From Capnocytophaga sp. oral taxon 878 (GTDB lineage Bacteria > Bacteroidota > Bacteroidia > Flavobacteriales > Flavobacteriaceae): a stretch of DNA of 64,000 bases. Of this stretch, positions 62,986-64,000 are shown piece by piece (within the stretch, counting starts at the first letter, position 1; every line of letters begins with the position of its first letter). Location of the stretch: the NCBI RefSeq assembly GCF_002999135.1, contig NZ_CP027229.1:186001-250000 (forward strand), written 5' to 3'. The position numbers and the translations under genes are program-made. The notes below the pieces were generated by a model. That model did not search any database, was not told where the DNA came from, and saw nothing but the letters and a program-made list of their open reading frames with translations.

Positions 62986-64000
62986 TTACATATCTCCCAT
63001 TTCTTTAGTAAGCTCAGCATTCATAGCGCGGTATACGCCTGTTTCGAGTTTTTCACGAATCGCTGAAAATGCTTCCAAAGTACGGTCGATATCTTCTTTA
63101 CTATGTGAAGCGGTAGGAATAATGCGCAAGAGTATCATTCCTTTTGGAATCACTGGATAAACTACAATAGAAAGGAAAATACCATAGTGCTCGCGTAGGT
63201 CGTTTACCATCGCCATTGCTTCAGGAATACTACCGTGCAAGAATACAGGCGTTACGCAAGTATTGGTATTACCGATATTGAATCCACGCTCTTTAAGTCC
63301 GTTTTGCAAACGATTTACGTTATCCCATAACTTTTGTTGTAGTTCAGGCATTGTTTCCATCATTTCCAAACGTTTCAAAGCACCTTTTACATAAATCATT
63401 GGAAGTGATTTAGCAAACATTTGAGAGCGGAGGTTATATTTAAGATAATCTACTACTTTGGTATTTCCAGCTACGAAAGCCCCAATACCAGCCATTGATT
63501 TGGCAAAAGTAGAGAAATAGACATCAATTTCATCTTGTACGCCTTGATGAACACCAGTTCCTTCTCCACGAGGACCCAAGGTACCAAAACCGTGTGCATC
63601 GTCTACCAAAAGGCGGAAAGGATATTTCTTTTTAAGGGCTACAATCTCTTTAAGTTTGCCTTGTTCGCCACGCATCCCGAAAACACCTTCTGAAATCACC
63701 AAGATACCGCCTCCTGTAGTTTCAGCTAATTTGGCAGCACGTTCTAAGTTTTTTTCAAAGCTCTCCATATCGTTGTGCTGATAGGTATAGCGTTTGCCAA
63801 AGTGCAAGCGTACCCCATCGATGATACAAGCGTGTGCATCAACATCATATACAATCACATCGTTTTTGGTAACCAAAGCATCAATGATAGATACCATTCC
63901 TTGGTAACCAAAGTTGAGCAAATAAGAGGCTTCTTTGTGAACAAACTTAGCCAAACGTTTTTCGAGTTCTTCGTGCATTGTAGTATGCCCACTCATCATA
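62986..64000 (-). CDS. Alpha-oxoamine synthase (serine palmitoyltransferase or cysteate acyltransferase type), partial
   Basis: PLP enzyme that condenses an acyl thioester with an amino acid. At least 337 residues are visible; the N-terminal ~60-80 residues lie beyond the right edge. Features: SGHTTMHEELEKRLAKF, NFGYQGMVSIIDALV, LVDDAHGFGTLG (PLP-binding Asp and His) and the PLP lysine in FSTFAKSMAGIGAF, then SLPMIYVKGALKRLE. In Bacteroidota this subgroup makes 3-ketosphinganine from serine, or the sulfonolipid precursor from cysteate. Capnocytophaga is known for capnine-type sulfonolipids, so a cysteate role is plausible, but KBL or AONS function cannot be excluded from this fragment. Confidence 0.88.
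   Translation of the reverse strand, partial: MMSGHTTMHEELEKRLAKFVHKEASYLLNFGYQGMVSIIDALVTKNDVIVYDVDAHACIIDGVRLHFGKRYTYQHNDMESFEKNLERAAKLAETTGGGILVISEGVFGMRGEQGKLKEIVALKKKYPFRLLVDDAHGFGTLGPRGEGTGVHQGVQDEIDVYFSTFAKSMAGIGAFVAGNTKVVDYLKYNLRSQMFAKSLPMIYVKGALKRLEMMETMPELQQKLWDNVNRLQNGLKERGFNIGNTNTCVTPVFLHGSIPEAMAMVNDLREHYGIFLSIVVYPVIPKGMILLRIIPTASHSKEDIDRTLEAFSAIREKLETGVYRAMNAELTKEMGDM

Overview
The window looks like a chromosomal segment of a flavobacterium (Bacteroidota, Flavobacteriaceae), and Capnocytophaga is my best guess for the genus. Reasons: AT-rich intergenic DNA, promoters of the Bacteroidota type (TTG, about 19 bp, TAnnTTTG) in front of many genes, almost no Shine-Dalgarno sequences, a SusC/SusD pair, type IX secretion components (a PorP/SprF protein and a 5122-residue SprB-like surface protein with a type B sorting domain), GH3 and DUF4290 proteins, and an alpha-oxoamine synthase of the sphingolipid/sulfonolipid type. 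The genus is an inference; the family is well supported.

Layout. 1-4.2 kb: a 5'-truncated view of tamB (its C-terminal part lies off the left edge) and topA, both leftward. 4.2-10.4 kb: dnaB, msrA and a GH3-like gene rightward, then three small leftward genes for secreted TonB C-terminal-domain proteins; the block is bracketed by a 280-bp inverted repeat carrying inward-facing promoters. 10.4-16.9 kb: gcvH, a VanZ-like gene, a complete tonB, a double TonB-domain protein, accA, an unknown secreted protein and lysS. 17-18.4 kb: a leftward sugar transporter of the FHS family. 18.8-29 kb: an orphan TonB-dependent receptor, a Gcr-type membrane protein and a SusC/SusD pair. 29-31.1 kb: leftward aroB and porP/sprF. 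31.6-47 kb: one giant adhesin-like gene, flanked by 126-bp direct repeats. 47.4-54.6 kb: sucA, a small tandem plug-like protein, a DUF4299-like gene, sucB, tsaE and menC, with mnmD running in from the right. 55.8-60.9 kb: ilvE, tRNA-Arg(ACG), a DUF493 gene, a DUF4290 gene, murA and a PatB-type C-S lyase. 60.9-64 kb: leftward EamA transporter, dgkA and a polyprenol-phosphate mannosyltransferase-like gene, then an alpha-oxoamine synthase truncated by the right edge.

Themes. (1) Surface biology: six TonB C-terminal domains in five genes, two TonB-dependent receptors plus a stand-alone plug-like protein, SusD, and a T9SS cargo next to its likely PorP/SprF partner. (2) Core metabolism: 2-oxoglutarate dehydrogenase E1/E2, AccA, GcvH, AroB, MenC, IlvE. 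(3) Information processing: TopA, DnaB, LysRS, TsaE, MnmD, tRNA-Arg.

The most unexplained structure is not in genes. Five intergenic regions carry tandem arrays with an 11-nt period (consensus close to CTTCGTTTATC); a second, unrelated 11-nt-period element brackets the giant adhesin gene; and two hairpin-terminator stems recur at unrelated loci. The four intergenic stretches without genes above 500 bp are mostly occupied by these elements and promoters.
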